Positions 40,391-49,033 of a DNA stretch of 64,000 bases are shown here, piece after piece. A model generated the notes under the pieces. The model saw only the letters and a list, made by a program, of their open reading frames with translations, was not told the DNA's origin and made no database searches. Positions within the stretch are counted from its first letter, which is position 1. Each line of letters starts with the position of its first letter. The stretch lies in NCBI RefSeq assembly GCF_040537815.1, contig NZ_JBEWSZ010000002.1, positions 434,001 to 498,000 of the forward strand, read 5' to 3'. Position numbers and translations under genes: made by a program. This stretch comes from Mesorhizobium shangrilense (lineage in GTDB: Bacteria; Pseudomonadota; Alphaproteobacteria; Rhizobiales; Rhizobiaceae).

Positions 40391-42550
40391 ATGATACTCA
40401 AGCTGCGCACAAGGGCTCAGGCAGCCGTGGCGATATCGCTTTTCGCAGCGGTGGCGCTTGGCGACGATCCCGCTTTTTCCCAGAGCTTCACCGTCGGCAA
40501 CGGCCAGGATGTTGGCCAGCAGACGATGAACAATGCCGGCGACACCGGAACTGTCGCCGCAGGCGGAACAGTCGAGACATCAACCGCCAATGAAAACGCG
40601 GTGCAGATGTTCAATTCGGGGCAGAGTCTCACCAACTCCGGCAGGATTGGCACGTTCGGTGGCGATGCCTACACCGTGTATTCGACGGGCGCCGATGCGT
40701 CGATCATCAACAACGGCTTGATGGTTGCCACCGGTGGCGGCACCTACGCCTACAACGTGTATTCGACGGGCGCCAATGCAACGATCATCAACAACGGGAC
40801 TATTTTTGCCGGTGGCGCGGGGTCCGCAGGCATCGTGTCCGAGGGCAGCAATGCGGATATCATCAACAAAGGCACGGTCATAGCCGAAGGCGCCAACGCG
40901 ATGTTCGGCATCATCGCCAATGGGCCCGGCGGGCATGTGGACAACCAGGGTTTCATCGGGGTTGCCGGCGACTCGTCCGCCGCCATACTTGGAGGCAGAT
41001 CCGACCTGACCATTTCGAACGGCGGCTCTATCGAGGTCCATGGGGACAACTCTTCGGGCATTGCCTGGGGACCCGATCCCCTCGGTCCCCCGGGGCTCCC
41101 GACCGGCCTGCGGGTGACCAATTCCGGGTCGATCGCGATCTTCGGAGATAACTCCACCGCCATTGGCGCCGGCGGCGATGATATCGTCATCGTCAATACC
41201 GGCGCTGTTTATGCGTCCGGGGACGCATCGACCGGCATCGGCACCCATTTCGGCAGCGCCGTGATCACCAACTCCGGCTCGGTCATTGTCAGCGGTGCGA
41301 ATACCGTCAGCATCGCGGCAAACGGCCCCAACTCGGTTATCACCAATTCCGGCACAGTCTTCAACGACTTCAGCCAGGGCACAAGCACGGCCATCCTCTT
41401 CGGCGCGTCCAACGCAACGCTGAACCTCCTGGCCGGCACGGCCATCCAGGGGCCTATCACCTTCTCCGGCTCCGGCAACACGGTGAGCTTCGGGCCGGCG
41501 CTGAACGCCGTCATGACCTTTTCGGGAAGCGGAGTTCCGCAGACCATCCTGACCGGCGGGCGGCCCTTCGTCGTCAATGGCAACCAGGTGGCGGTGGTCG
41601 ACATCACCGGTTTTGCCAGCGCAGGATCGCTGGTCGTAGACCTCGCCGACGCGGTGACCGGCGTTGTCGAGACGCGTCTGACGACCCCGCATGATGATGT
41701 GCTTGGACCGCGCTCCGGTCCGGACGCCTGGCTGTCGACATTCGGCGGGGTTCGTACCCAGGACGGTTCGGGCGCCGCGGCCGGGTTCAACCAGGTGCTT
41801 GGCGGCATCGTCGTTGGTGCCGAAAGGCGTTCGGGCGACGGCTTCCTGGGCGGCGTGTTCGTAGGTGCCGCGACAGGAACGACCGACGTTGACGACAACG
41901 CGCAGGAGATCACCCACCGCAGCGTGTTCGCGGGCGGCTATCTCGGCTATGACCTTGGTCAGCGCTTTGCCAATCTGTCTTTCGTCGCCGGCACGCTCGA
42001 CGAGCGCAGCAGCCGCAGTGTTGCCAACAATCTCGTGCTCGGCGGCCTCGAGACGGCACGGGCGGATTTCAACGGCACTTTCGTCAGCCCGGCGCTGACA
42101 CTGGGCACGCGGCTTCCGGTTTCCATGGGCACGCTGATGCCAAGCGTGAGGCTGCGCTACGCAGGTCTCTTCGTCGGCGACTATACGGAAACGGGTTCCG
42201 ATGCCGATCTCAGTGTCGCGCGTCGCGACGTTCATCTGTTCGAAGTGCGCGGGCAACTGGCGCTCGCGATGCCGCAAGTGACGACGCCGACCCAAGCCTG
42301 GCAGACCACCTTGCGGGCCGGCATAGAAGGCATAGCCCAGAGCAGCGGCGACGTTTCGGCCACGCTGCTTGGCCAGGACATCTCCTTCGCCTCCGGCGCG
42401 GACAAGACGGCGGTGCGCGGCTTTGCCGGCGCCGACGTCGCGGCGGCGGTCGGCCATGGCATGATGTTGGATAGCGGTTTTGAGGTCGGTTATGGCAGCG
42501 ACAACGCTCTCACCGCCCGAGGACAGATTCGCCTCAGCAAGTCTTTTTGA
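40391..42550 (+). CDS. Autotransporter with a repetitive passenger domain
   Basis: A 719-residue outer-membrane protein. A signal peptide covers residues 1-31 (AVAISLFAAVALG, ending FSQ). The passenger (about 32-440) is a beta-helix of Asn/Gly/Thr-rich repeats such as ADASIINNGLMVATGGG and ANATIINNGTIFAGG. The C-terminal 275 residues are the 12-strand barrel domain, starting at RSGPDAWLSTFGGVRTQDG and ending in KSF: a terminal Phe, as usual for outer-membrane barrels. AAGGGGCGGG precedes the ATG. A small inverted repeat (40366-40381) lies just upstream. It probably displays the passenger on the cell surface; the role (adhesion or other) is not readable. Confidence 0.88.
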   Translation: MILKLRTRAQAAVAISLFAAVALGDDPAFSQSFTVGNGQDVGQQTMNNAGDTGTVAAGGTVETSTANENAVQMFNSGQSLTNSGRIGTFGGDAYTVYSTGADASIINNGLMVATGGGTYAYNVYSTGANATIINNGTIFAGGAGSAGIVSEGSNADIINKGTVIAEGANAMFGIIANGPGGHVDNQGFIGVAGDSSAAILGGRSDLTISNGGSIEVHGDNSSGIAWGPDPLGPPGLPTGLRVTNSGSIAIFGDNSTAIGAGGDDIVIVNTGAVYASGDASTGIGTHFGSAVITNSGSVIVSGANTVSIAANGPNSVITNSGTVFNDFSQGTSTAILFGASNATLNLLAGTAIQGPITFSGSGNTVSFGPALNAVMTFSGSGVPQTILTGGRPFVVNGNQVAVVDITGFASAGSLVVDLADAVTGVVETRLTTPHDDVLGPRSGPDAWLSTFGGVRTQDGSGAAAGFNQVLGGIVVGAERRSGDGFLGGVFVGAATGTTDVDDNAQEITHRSVFAGGYLGYDLGQRFANLSFVAGTLDERSSRSVANNLVLGGLETARADFNGTFVSPALTLGTRLPVSMGTLMPSVRLRYAGLFVGDYTETGSDADLSVARRDVHLFEVRGQLALAMPQVTTPTQAWQTTLRAGIEGIAQSSGDVSATLLGQDISFASGADKTAVRGFAGADVAAAVGHGMMLDSGFEVGYGSDNALTARGQIRLSKSF

Positions 42551-42551
42551 A

Positions 42552-42605
42552 GGGGCACGGGGCAGCCGCCCCTGGCAAGCGCGTCGCATCAAAACGGATT
42601 GATGC
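42552..42605 (+). terminator. Possible terminator after the autotransporter
   Basis: Two hairpins follow the stop: ggggc with gcccc around 42552-42572, and gcatcaa, six bases, ttgatgc (42586-42605). Neither has a T tract, so a Rho-independent terminator is uncertain. Confidence 0.35.
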
Positions 42606-42681
42606 AACACGCATTAAGCTAAGCCAAGCCCTTGTTCTTATGTCCATTCTATCACCCGAACGTTGCGCACTTTTGGGTGCA

Positions 42682-44091
42682 TCACGCCGCCAGCGGCAGG
42701 CGCAGCTCCGTCAGCAGACCGCCGCCGGGATAGTTGGACAGGCGGATCTCGCCACCGACGCCACGGGCGATGTTGCGGGCAATGGTCAGGCCAAGGCCAA
42801 GGCCGCCGGTCTGGCGGTTGCGGGACTGTTCAAGGCGAACGAACGAGCCGAACACCGAGTCGAGCTGAGCTTGCGGTATGCCCGGCCCCTCGTCGCGGAT
42901 GGCCAGCGTGACGGTGTTTTCCGATCGCTGCAGGGTCAGGTGCGCCCGCTTGCCATAGGTCACGGCATTCTGGACGAGATTGGTGACGCAGCGCCGAAGC
43001 GCCACCGGCCGCGCGATGCAGATCAGGCCGCGCGGATGCGTCTCGTCATCCTCGAACGAAACGGCCTCGAAACCGTCGGCGACAGCCTCCACGAGTGACA
43101 GGAAATCGATCCTTTCATCCTTCTCCTCGGTCACCTCGAAGGTGGCGAAGTCGATGACGGAGCTCGCAATGCCCTCGATGTCGGCAAGGTCATGGGCGAG
43201 TGCGGCGCGCGCCGGCGACTTGCGCAGCAACTCCAGGCGCAGCCGCATCCTGGTCAGCGGCGTGCGCAGATCATGCGCGAGCGCGGCAGCCAGATGTTCG
43301 CGGTCCTCGACATATTCGCGCAACCTTGCCTGCATGGCGTTGATCGCCTTGGCCGCGGCGCGGACCTCGCGGCTGCCCGCCTCGGAGATCGGCGGGCTCT
43401 TCAGATCCTTGCCGATCCTGTTCACCGCTGTTTCCATCATCCGGTAGGGCGCGGTCAGCCGGCGCAGCGACCAGATCGACATGATCACCACCAGGCCTGC
43501 GATCAGCGAATAGAGCGGTAGGCTGTCGAGGCTCAGTATCGGGCCGACGGGGGTGTTGGGCTCGGTGAAGTTCAGCCACTGGCCATCGCCGAAGCGCAGC
43601 GACGCCGTCAGCTTGTCGCTCTGGGCGAAATTGGCCGACAGTGCCAGAAGGTCGCGCTCCACCTGGCCGATGTCGGCGCCGTCGACCGCGCCGTCGGTGT
43701 CATCGGTGTCGGTCGTGGCCGGGTCGCGGCGAACGCGCGCATCGGTGATGCCGAATTTCGACAGCCGGCTGACCATGATGTCCTCGAGCTCGGCCAGTTC
43801 GTCGTCGCCGGCGATCGACGAGGTGACGGCGGGCGTGTCCGAAACGGTCAGCGCATAGGCGGAATTGAACAGGCCGGCCGCGGTCACCTTGCGCTGTTCA
43901 GGCGTGGCGCCGCTCATCAGCTGCACCAGCGAGAAGGCGCGGTCGTTGAGCCGGTAGAGGTCGACCACGTCATTGGCCGCCACCCGGTCGCGCGACACGA
44001 TGTAGAGTGTTGCGACCTGGCTGATCAGCAGGCCGGCAATGACGATGAGCAGCACCCAGACGGGCAGCGTCTGCGGCAGGAAGCGTCTCAT
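42682..44091 (-). CDS. Sensor histidine kinase
   Basis: A 469-residue membrane kinase. Two helices (about 10-32 and 190-208) enclose a periplasmic sensor domain with an Asp-rich stretch (ATTDTDDTDGAVDGADIGQ). A HAMP segment follows (RLTAPYRMMETAVNRIGKDL). The phosphorylated His is in ALAHDLRTPLTRM (His near 273). The ATP-binding domain has NLVQNAVTYGKRA, RDEGPGIP and GGLGLGLTIARNI. It works with the response regulator whose stop overlaps its start by four bases. The acidic sensor stretch may bind a cation, but the signal is unknown. Confidence 0.92.
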   Translation of the reverse strand: MRRFLPQTLPVWVLLIVIAGLLISQVATLYIVSRDRVAANDVVDLYRLNDRAFSLVQLMSGATPEQRKVTAAGLFNSAYALTVSDTPAVTSSIAGDDELAELEDIMVSRLSKFGITDARVRRDPATTDTDDTDGAVDGADIGQVERDLLALSANFAQSDKLTASLRFGDGQWLNFTEPNTPVGPILSLDSLPLYSLIAGLVVIMSIWSLRRLTAPYRMMETAVNRIGKDLKSPPISEAGSREVRAAAKAINAMQARLREYVEDREHLAAALAHDLRTPLTRMRLRLELLRKSPARAALAHDLADIEGIASSVIDFATFEVTEEKDERIDFLSLVEAVADGFEAVSFEDDETHPRGLICIARPVALRRCVTNLVQNAVTYGKRAHLTLQRSENTVTLAIRDEGPGIPQAQLDSVFGSFVRLEQSRNRQTGGLGLGLTIARNIARGVGGEIRLSNYPGGGLLTELRLPLAA

Positions 44092-44804
44092 TCGGACGTC
44101 GTCTCGGGCAGGAACTGGTAGCCGCCGCTGCGCACCGTGAGGATCAGCTTCGGTGTCTTGGGATCGTCTTCCATCTTGCGCCGCAGCCGGCTGACAAGAA
44201 TGTCGATGCTGCGGTCGAAACTGTAGTCGGTGTCGCCGCCCGACAGTTCGATGAGCTGGTCGCGGGTCAGCACCCGCTGCGCGCTCTTGACGAAGGTGTG
44301 CAGCAGGTTGAACTCCGCCATCGTCAACTCGACACGGACGTCACCCGGCGCGATCAGCCTCCGGCGCGAACAATCCATCGTCCAGCCGGCGAAGTGGTAG
44401 ATCTGCTTGGTGGTGGCGCGCTTCGGCTCAGCGGTGCCGTGGCGCCTCAGCACGGCACGTATGCGGGCCAGCAATTCGCGCGGATCGAAGGGTTTGGGGA
44501 CATAGTCGTCGGCGCCCATCTCCAGGCCAACCACGCGGTCGGTGGTCTCGGTGACCGCGGTCAGCATGATGATCGGCGTCGAATAGCTGGCGCGGATGTC
44601 ACGGCACAGTTCCAGTCCGCTCTTTCCGGGCAGCATGACGTCCAGGATGATGAGGTCGACCGCCGTGCGGCGCAGGATGGCCTCCATCTCCGTGCCGTCG
44701 GACGCCACCGTGGTGCGCAGCCCCCGTTTCTGGAAGAATTCCTGAAGCAGGTCGCGAATGCCCTTGTCGTCGTCGACGATCAATATGTGTGCGTCTGATT
44801 TCAC
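44088..44804 (-). CDS. OmpR-family response regulator
   Basis: A 238-residue two-domain regulator. The receiver contains HILIVDDDKGIRDLLQEFF, the phospho-acceptor Asp at about 55 in LIILDVMLPGKSG, and the conserved Lys in YVPKPFDPREL. The C-terminal winged helix has AEFNLLHTFVKSAQRVLTRD and RSIDILVSRLRRKMEDDPK. It is the first gene of the two-component operon, coupled to the kinase by a 4-base overlap. The targets are unknown; the small secreted protein genes downstream on the other strand are possible candidates. Confidence 0.92.
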   Translation of the reverse strand: MKSDAHILIVDDDKGIRDLLQEFFQKRGLRTTVASDGTEMEAILRRTAVDLIILDVMLPGKSGLELCRDIRASYSTPIIMLTAVTETTDRVVGLEMGADDYVPKPFDPRELLARIRAVLRRHGTAEPKRATTKQIYHFAGWTMDCSRRRLIAPGDVRVELTMAEFNLLHTFVKSAQRVLTRDQLIELSGGDTDYSFDRSIDILVSRLRRKMEDDPKTPKLILTVRSGGYQFLPETTSE

Positions 44805-45038
44805 AGGTGGCCTGTCATCATGAATTGCATAGTCTTCATTCCATCATCCACACGATAGAATTCAGGCCATATCTTGGCCAGTGGCGAGGGTGGAATTTCA
44901 GTCCCGATTTCCCAGAAACAATTCAGAAACAAATTTCTATATTCGGGAAAAACTCGCGAAAACATACGGAGGCATAAGTGGTCACGTGGCGGTCAGGTGA
45001 ACGGCTGCGACGTTAGTGCCCGGAGTTACGGAAAGCCA

Positions 45039-45335
45039 ATGCAAAGGATCTCGATCAGTCTGATGGGTGCGGTGCTCGGCATATCGCTCGTCACGGCTGT
45101 GGTCGAGCAATCGGATGCAAAGGTGCTCACCCGGACCGAACGCTGCACCAATCTCAGCCACCAATTTGACGAAGCCCTCGAAACCCACGCCACGGCAACG
45201 CAGGTCACCGCGGCAAAAGCACTTCAGAGAAAGGGCAACCGGTTCTGCGCCAACAAGAAACAGGCACAGGGAATCCGGATGCTCGCCAATGCTCTGAAAC
45301 TGCTTGGAGTGACACCGATCGACCCGGCTCAGTGA
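45039..45335 (+). CDS. Small secreted protein of unknown function
   Basis: A 98-residue protein with a signal peptide (MQRISISLMGAVLGISLVTA, cleavage near residue 27 after SDA). The mature part is helical, with two Cys (TERCTNLSHQFD and NRFCANKKQAQG) that could form a disulfide. No family is recognised. CGGAGTTACGGAAAGCC precedes the ATG. It is followed by another small secreted protein after 37 bases, likely in the same transcript. Confidence 0.7.
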   Translation: MQRISISLMGAVLGISLVTAVVEQSDAKVLTRTERCTNLSHQFDEALETHATATQVTAAKALQRKGNRFCANKKQAQGIRMLANALKLLGVTPIDPAQ

Positions 45336-45372
45336 CACTCACTACCGACCCGCATAAAAAAGGAAACCAGCC

Positions 45373-45642
45373 ATGAACAAGTCCCTCCTCTCCGCCCTTG
45401 GTCTCGCCGTCGCTCTCTCCTTCTCGATGCCGGTTCTCGGCAACGCCCAGACGACGACGACCGCTCCTGCGGCAACCACCACCACTGCTCCGGCCGCTAC
45501 CGCGCCTGCCGCCGCCAAGCCGGCCGCTGCGAAGCCGGCCGCCGCCAAGAAGACCGTCAAGAAGGCCTGCAAGGCCACCAAGACGCACAAGTGCCCGGTG
45601 AAGAAGGCCGCCAAGGCCAAGCCGGCTCCGAAGAAGCCCTGA
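45373..45642 (+). CDS. Small secreted Ala/Lys/Pro/Thr-rich protein
   Basis: An 89-residue protein. The signal peptide is MNKSLLSALGLAVALSFSMP, cleaved after NAQ or nearby. The mature part is low complexity: TTTAPAATTTTAPAAT, then AAAKPAAAKPAAAKK, then a Lys-rich tail with two Cys (KKACKATKTHKCPVKKA). It resembles histone-like or cell-wall-binding tails and is probably a disordered, strongly basic periplasmic protein. A terminator follows 24 bases after the stop. Confidence 0.75.
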   Translation: MNKSLLSALGLAVALSFSMPVLGNAQTTTTAPAATTTTAPAATAPAAAKPAAAKPAAAKKTVKKACKATKTHKCPVKKAAKAKPAPKKP

Positions 45643-45666
45643 TCCCAGGCCTATCCTAGCCTGAAC

Positions 45667-45706
45667 AAGGCCGCTTCAGTTGAATTCGGCTGGAGCGGCC
45701 TTCTTC
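45667..45706 (+). terminator. Rho-independent terminator
   Basis: aaggccgct, inner part, agcggcctt, followed by cttctatc: a 9-bp GC-rich stem, extended by cag/ctg, with a pyrimidine-rich tail, directly after the secreted-protein gene. Confidence 0.75.
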
Positions 45707-45728
45707 TATCCGCGCAACCGCAACACCT

Positions 45729-45830
45729 AGAGCCTGTTCCATCCCGATGGAATCGGGATGGGGCTCTATCTGTTTGTTTGAGCAGGATCTTTTCCGAAAA
45801 CCGGCTCCCACTTTTCGGGATCATGCTCTA
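45729..45830. repeat. RIME-like intergenic repeat, copy B
   Basis: Same composite as at 12441-12538 and 56455-56576: catcccgatggaatcgggatg followed by gatcttttccgaaaaccgg and its partner cttttcgggatcatgctc. It is nearly the complete form of the element and lies between the small secreted protein and a membrane protein gene. Confidence 0.85.
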
Positions 45831-45892
45831 TATTCGGCGGGCTGCGGCGATTCTTAACCTGATCGCAATTGCCGCCCGCTAGGGTTATCCGC

Positions 45893-46213
45893 ATGAACAC
45901 GCGGCCCTCGTCCATTTTGCGCTCGATGGTGCTCGGCGGCCTGGGGGTCTCCGCGCTGGCCAGAGTATTAATCCTGTTGACCGCGAGTCCGGTACCTGAT
46001 CCGGCCAGCGGACGGACCGAGCCTTCGCTGTTCGCGCCGCAGATTTCCAGGGACTGGGACTACATCACGCCGTTGCAGAACTGGCTGATGATCGTCCTGG
46101 CCAGCGCCACGCTGATCTGCTTCGTCGCCTGGGTGCTGGTCGCATGGCGCGAGCACCGTCAGGACGCGACCGGAACACAATCGCGCCGCATGGTCGGCCG
46201 CCAGGGCCGTTGA
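45893..46213 (+). CDS. Small membrane protein of unknown function
   Basis: A 106-residue protein with two hydrophobic helices, residues about 13-32 (VLGGLGVSALARVLILLTAS) and 64-86 (WLMIVLASATLICFVAWVLV). The loop between is rich in Pro and contains DWDYITPLQN; the C-terminal tail is basic. No family is recognised. The ATG at 45893 is chosen because the frame's first helix starts soon after; no strong ribosome site is visible. Confidence 0.6.
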   Translation: MNTRPSSILRSMVLGGLGVSALARVLILLTASPVPDPASGRTEPSLFAPQISRDWDYITPLQNWLMIVLASATLICFVAWVLVAWREHRQDATGTQSRRMVGRQGR

Positions 46214-46352
46214 ACAGCGGTCGATAATTCCCACATAAGGTATGAATGGCGGATGGCCGCCGGGGAACCGGTCCGTGGCTGCCCCGAATGGACGACAGCG
46301 CTCGCCCATGTCAGAACGACAGCCTTGAATTATCGTGCGATTGCCGGTTCCG

Positions 46353-46658
46353 ATGCCCGAGATCACCACAAAACCCCGTGTCCAGGTCAAGCCGCAGGTC
46401 GAGCGGCCGAAGCTCTACAAGGTCATCCTCATCAATGACGACTTCACGCCCCGCGAGTTCGTGGTGACGGTGCTGAAGGGCGAGTTCAAGCTGAGCGAGG
46501 ACCAGGCGCACAGGATAATGATCACCGCCCATCGCCGCGGCGTCTGCGTCGTTGCCGTCTTCACCAAGGATGTCGCCGAGACCAAGGCAACGCGCGCGAC
46601 CGACGCCGGCAAGGCCAAGGGCTATCCCCTGATGTTCACGACCGAACCGGAGGAGTAA
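46353..46658 (+). CDS. clpS: ATP-dependent Clp protease adaptor ClpS (ClpS2 type)
   Basis: A 101-residue adaptor that passes N-degron substrates to ClpA. The family core YKVILINDDFTPREFVVTVL is followed by ITAHRRGVCVVAVFTKDVAE, which keeps the substrate-binding His but lacks the HVHxxG pattern of ClpS1. The ending ATDAGKAKGYPLMFTTEPEE is like the second ClpS of rhizobia, so ClpS2 is likely. The ATG at 46353 is chosen over a GTG six codons upstream. It is monocistronic; palindromic repeats follow. Confidence 0.88.
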   Translation: MPEITTKPRVQVKPQVERPKLYKVILINDDFTPREFVVTVLKGEFKLSEDQAHRIMITAHRRGVCVVAVFTKDVAETKATRATDAGKAKGYPLMFTTEPEE

Positions 46659-46680
46659 GGAGTGGTCGCCCGCAGGGCGA

Positions 46681-46943
46681 TCAATCGACAACGATTTGTC
46701 GATTGAAGCGACGAACGCCCGGAGCCATAGCGGAGGGCTGCGGCCGGTTCGCAGGTTCTGCCTTCTCCCCCTTGTGGGAGAAGGTGGCCTCGCGAAGCGA
46801 GGTCGGATGAGGGGTGTTCCAGGGAACACCAGCATCTCACTCCGCCGGAATACCCCTCAACCGTCTCGGCGCTGCGCGCCGATCCACCGCCCTGGGCGAG
46901 TCACGGGCCTCGCCCGCCCTTCGGGCCCCACAAGGGGAGAAGG
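46681..46943. repeat. Mosaic of intergenic palindromes
   Basis: First an 11-bp inverted repeat (tcaatcgacaa and ttgtcgattga, 46681-46706). Then follows a 183-bp element bounded by ccttctcccc (46761) and ggggagaagg (ending 46943), with nested palindromes inside: cctcgc-gaa-gcgagg and ggtgttcc-ag-ggaacacc. It fills the gap between clpS and the COG5426-like gene. The form is that of a dispersed intergenic element. Confidence 0.7.
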
Positions 46944-46957
46944 AAAAAGAGGCGCCG

Positions 46958-49030
46958 CTACCGTCCCTCGCGATACCACATCGAACCCATGGCCAGGAGC
47001 AGCAGGCCGAGGCCGAGGAAGCCGCCGAACAGGGGCACGCGTGACACGGCCTTCAGCACGCTGTCGTCGGTGGTGCGCAGGCCGATCCAGTCGCTGCCTG
47101 AAGCTTCGCCCGAGGACCGCACCGGCACGACGGCCGGCAGGGTTACGTCGCTGGCGGATGACGTCGCCAGCCGGCGCACGCCGCCGCCGGTTGCTTCCGC
47201 CGGCGCCCTGAGGCGATTCAGCGTGGAAACGACATCGGCGAATTCCGGCGAGTTGATCGGGCCGACATGGGCAAGTGCGGTCAGGTCGCCATTGGCGATC
47301 TGGTAGAGGCCGATCTCGCTGGTCTGGACGCTGCCGAGGAAGACGCCGGGCTCCGACTTGTCGAGCTTGACGCTCATCGTCTTGCCGGAAGGGGTGATGA
47401 CCTGCGCCGTGCCTGGATCATCGGCCATGGTCTGGCGGCGGATCTCCAGCACCATGCCGCGCCCGTCGGCGGTCAGCCTTTCCTCTTCAAGCTCCGGCTC
47501 CTTCATCAGCCAGTGGGCGATGCGCCGGTAAAGCTGGACATGCGGGCCGCCGCCCTCGAAGCCGCGCGCCCACAGCCAGCCCTGGTCGGACAGGAGCATG
47601 CCGACGCGGCCTTCGCCCTTGCGGTCGAGCAGCAGCAGCGGTCGGTCGTCGGCGCCCTTCATCACCACCTGGCCCTCGGGATTCTGCACGCCGATGGTGC
47701 GGAACCAGCGGCTCCAGTGCGGCGGCTCGGTGGCGGAACCGTCGAGCCCGCGTGTCACCGGGTGGCGCTGGCCAAGGTCGGTGAGGCGAGGATAGAAGGC
47801 CTTGTCGATGACTTCGCCGGTCGGCATCGCCGGCAGCGCCGACATCAGCGGCGTGCGGGCAATCGAAGCGTCTCCGGCATATTCGGGGCCGGCGGCGATC
47901 AGCAGCGCGCCGCCCTTTTCTACATATTCGGCGATGTAGTCGTAATAGAGGATCGGCAGCACGTCGCGGTGCTGGTAGCGGTCGAAGATGATCAGGTCAA
48001 AATCCTTGATCTTCTCGACGAAGAGTTCGCGCGTCGGGAAGGCGATCAGCGACAATTCGTTGATCGGCGTGCCGTCCTGCTTTTCCGGCGGCCGCAGGAT
48101 GGTGAAGTGGACGAGGTCGACCGAGGCGTCGGATTTCAGCAGATTGCGCCAGGTACGCTCGCCCGCATGCGGCTCGCCCGAGACGAGCAGGACGCGCAGG
48201 TTCTCTCGAATGCCATCGACCAGCGCGATGGCGCGGTTGTTGGTTTCGGTGAGCTCGCCCGGCTCCTTGTCGATGGCGAGTTCGATGATGTTGCGGCCGG
48301 CGCCGGGAATGGTGACTTGCAGCGCCATCGTCTGGCCGACGATGGCGTGCTCCACAGAGACCTGCTGGCCATTGACGGAAACGCGGACATCGACCGGAAC
48401 GGGCTCGTTCTCGGTCGAGATGACGCGGTAGCTCATGTCGAGCGGCTTGCCGACAAGGCCGAAGCGCGGCGCATTGTCGAAGCGGATGCGGCGGTCCTTT
48501 TCGTGGTCGTTGCCGGTGATCAGCGCGTGCAGCGGCGCGTGGAAGTCGGGGCTACCTGCCGGTGCGTCATGCACCTGACCATCTGTAATCATGATGGCGC
48601 CGCCGATGCGCGACGGCGGCACGTCGCGGAACGCGCCCTCGAGCGCACTGAAAAGCCGGGTTTCGGCGTGCTCGTCGGTTGCCTCGGTCTTGCCGGCCTC
48701 GACGACGCGGACATCGAACTGCTTGAAGCGGCCAAGACGCTGTTGCAGGCCGGCCAGCGCCTCGTCGGTCTGCTTGGTGCGGTCGCCGATATCCTGGCTC
48801 GGGCTGCGGTCGACGACCAGGGCAATGACGCTTTTCAGCGCCTCGCGCTCCTCGTCGAGGAAAACCGGATTGAGGACGGCGGCGCCCAGGGCCAGGAGGG
48901 CGACGAAGCGCAGGACCGAACCGCGCTGGCGAAACCACAGCCCTACCAGCGACAGGAGCAGCAGCGGCACCAGCACGATGGCGAGCAGCGGCCAGGAAAT
49001 GAGCGGTTCGAAGGAGATCGACCAGTTCAT
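46958..49030 (-). CDS. Large membrane protein with glutamine-amidotransferase-like fold (COG5426 type)
   Basis: A 690-residue protein. The N-terminus has two hydrophobic helices (ISWPLLAIVLVPLLLLSLVG and SVLRFVALLALGAAVLNPVF), then a von Willebrand-like region (SVIALVVDRSPSQDIGDRTK, IMITDGQVHD). The middle contains a class I amidotransferase-like domain (LLIAAGPEYAGDASIA, FDLIIFDRYQHRDVLPILYY). A last helix is near the C-terminus (LFGGFLGLGLLLLAMGSMWY). It is the last gene of the MoxR operon (three bases after DUF4159). These genes together form an inner-membrane complex of unknown function. Confidence 0.8.
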   Translation of the reverse strand: MNWSISFEPLISWPLLAIVLVPLLLLSLVGLWFRQRGSVLRFVALLALGAAVLNPVFLDEEREALKSVIALVVDRSPSQDIGDRTKQTDEALAGLQQRLGRFKQFDVRVVEAGKTEATDEHAETRLFSALEGAFRDVPPSRIGGAIMITDGQVHDAPAGSPDFHAPLHALITGNDHEKDRRIRFDNAPRFGLVGKPLDMSYRVISTENEPVPVDVRVSVNGQQVSVEHAIVGQTMALQVTIPGAGRNIIELAIDKEPGELTETNNRAIALVDGIRENLRVLLVSGEPHAGERTWRNLLKSDASVDLVHFTILRPPEKQDGTPINELSLIAFPTRELFVEKIKDFDLIIFDRYQHRDVLPILYYDYIAEYVEKGGALLIAAGPEYAGDASIARTPLMSALPAMPTGEVIDKAFYPRLTDLGQRHPVTRGLDGSATEPPHWSRWFRTIGVQNPEGQVVMKGADDRPLLLLDRKGEGRVGMLLSDQGWLWARGFEGGGPHVQLYRRIAHWLMKEPELEEERLTADGRGMVLEIRRQTMADDPGTAQVITPSGKTMSVKLDKSEPGVFLGSVQTSEIGLYQIANGDLTALAHVGPINSPEFADVVSTLNRLRAPAEATGGGVRRLATSSASDVTLPAVVPVRSSGEASGSDWIGLRTTDDSVLKAVSRVPLFGGFLGLGLLLLAMGSMWYREGR

Positions 49031-49033
49031 GAG

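Noticed and set aside
40580..42610. Minus-strand open frame of 676 codons opposite the autotransporter
   Set aside because: Shadow frame of a repetitive gene; the sense frame has signal peptide and barrel.
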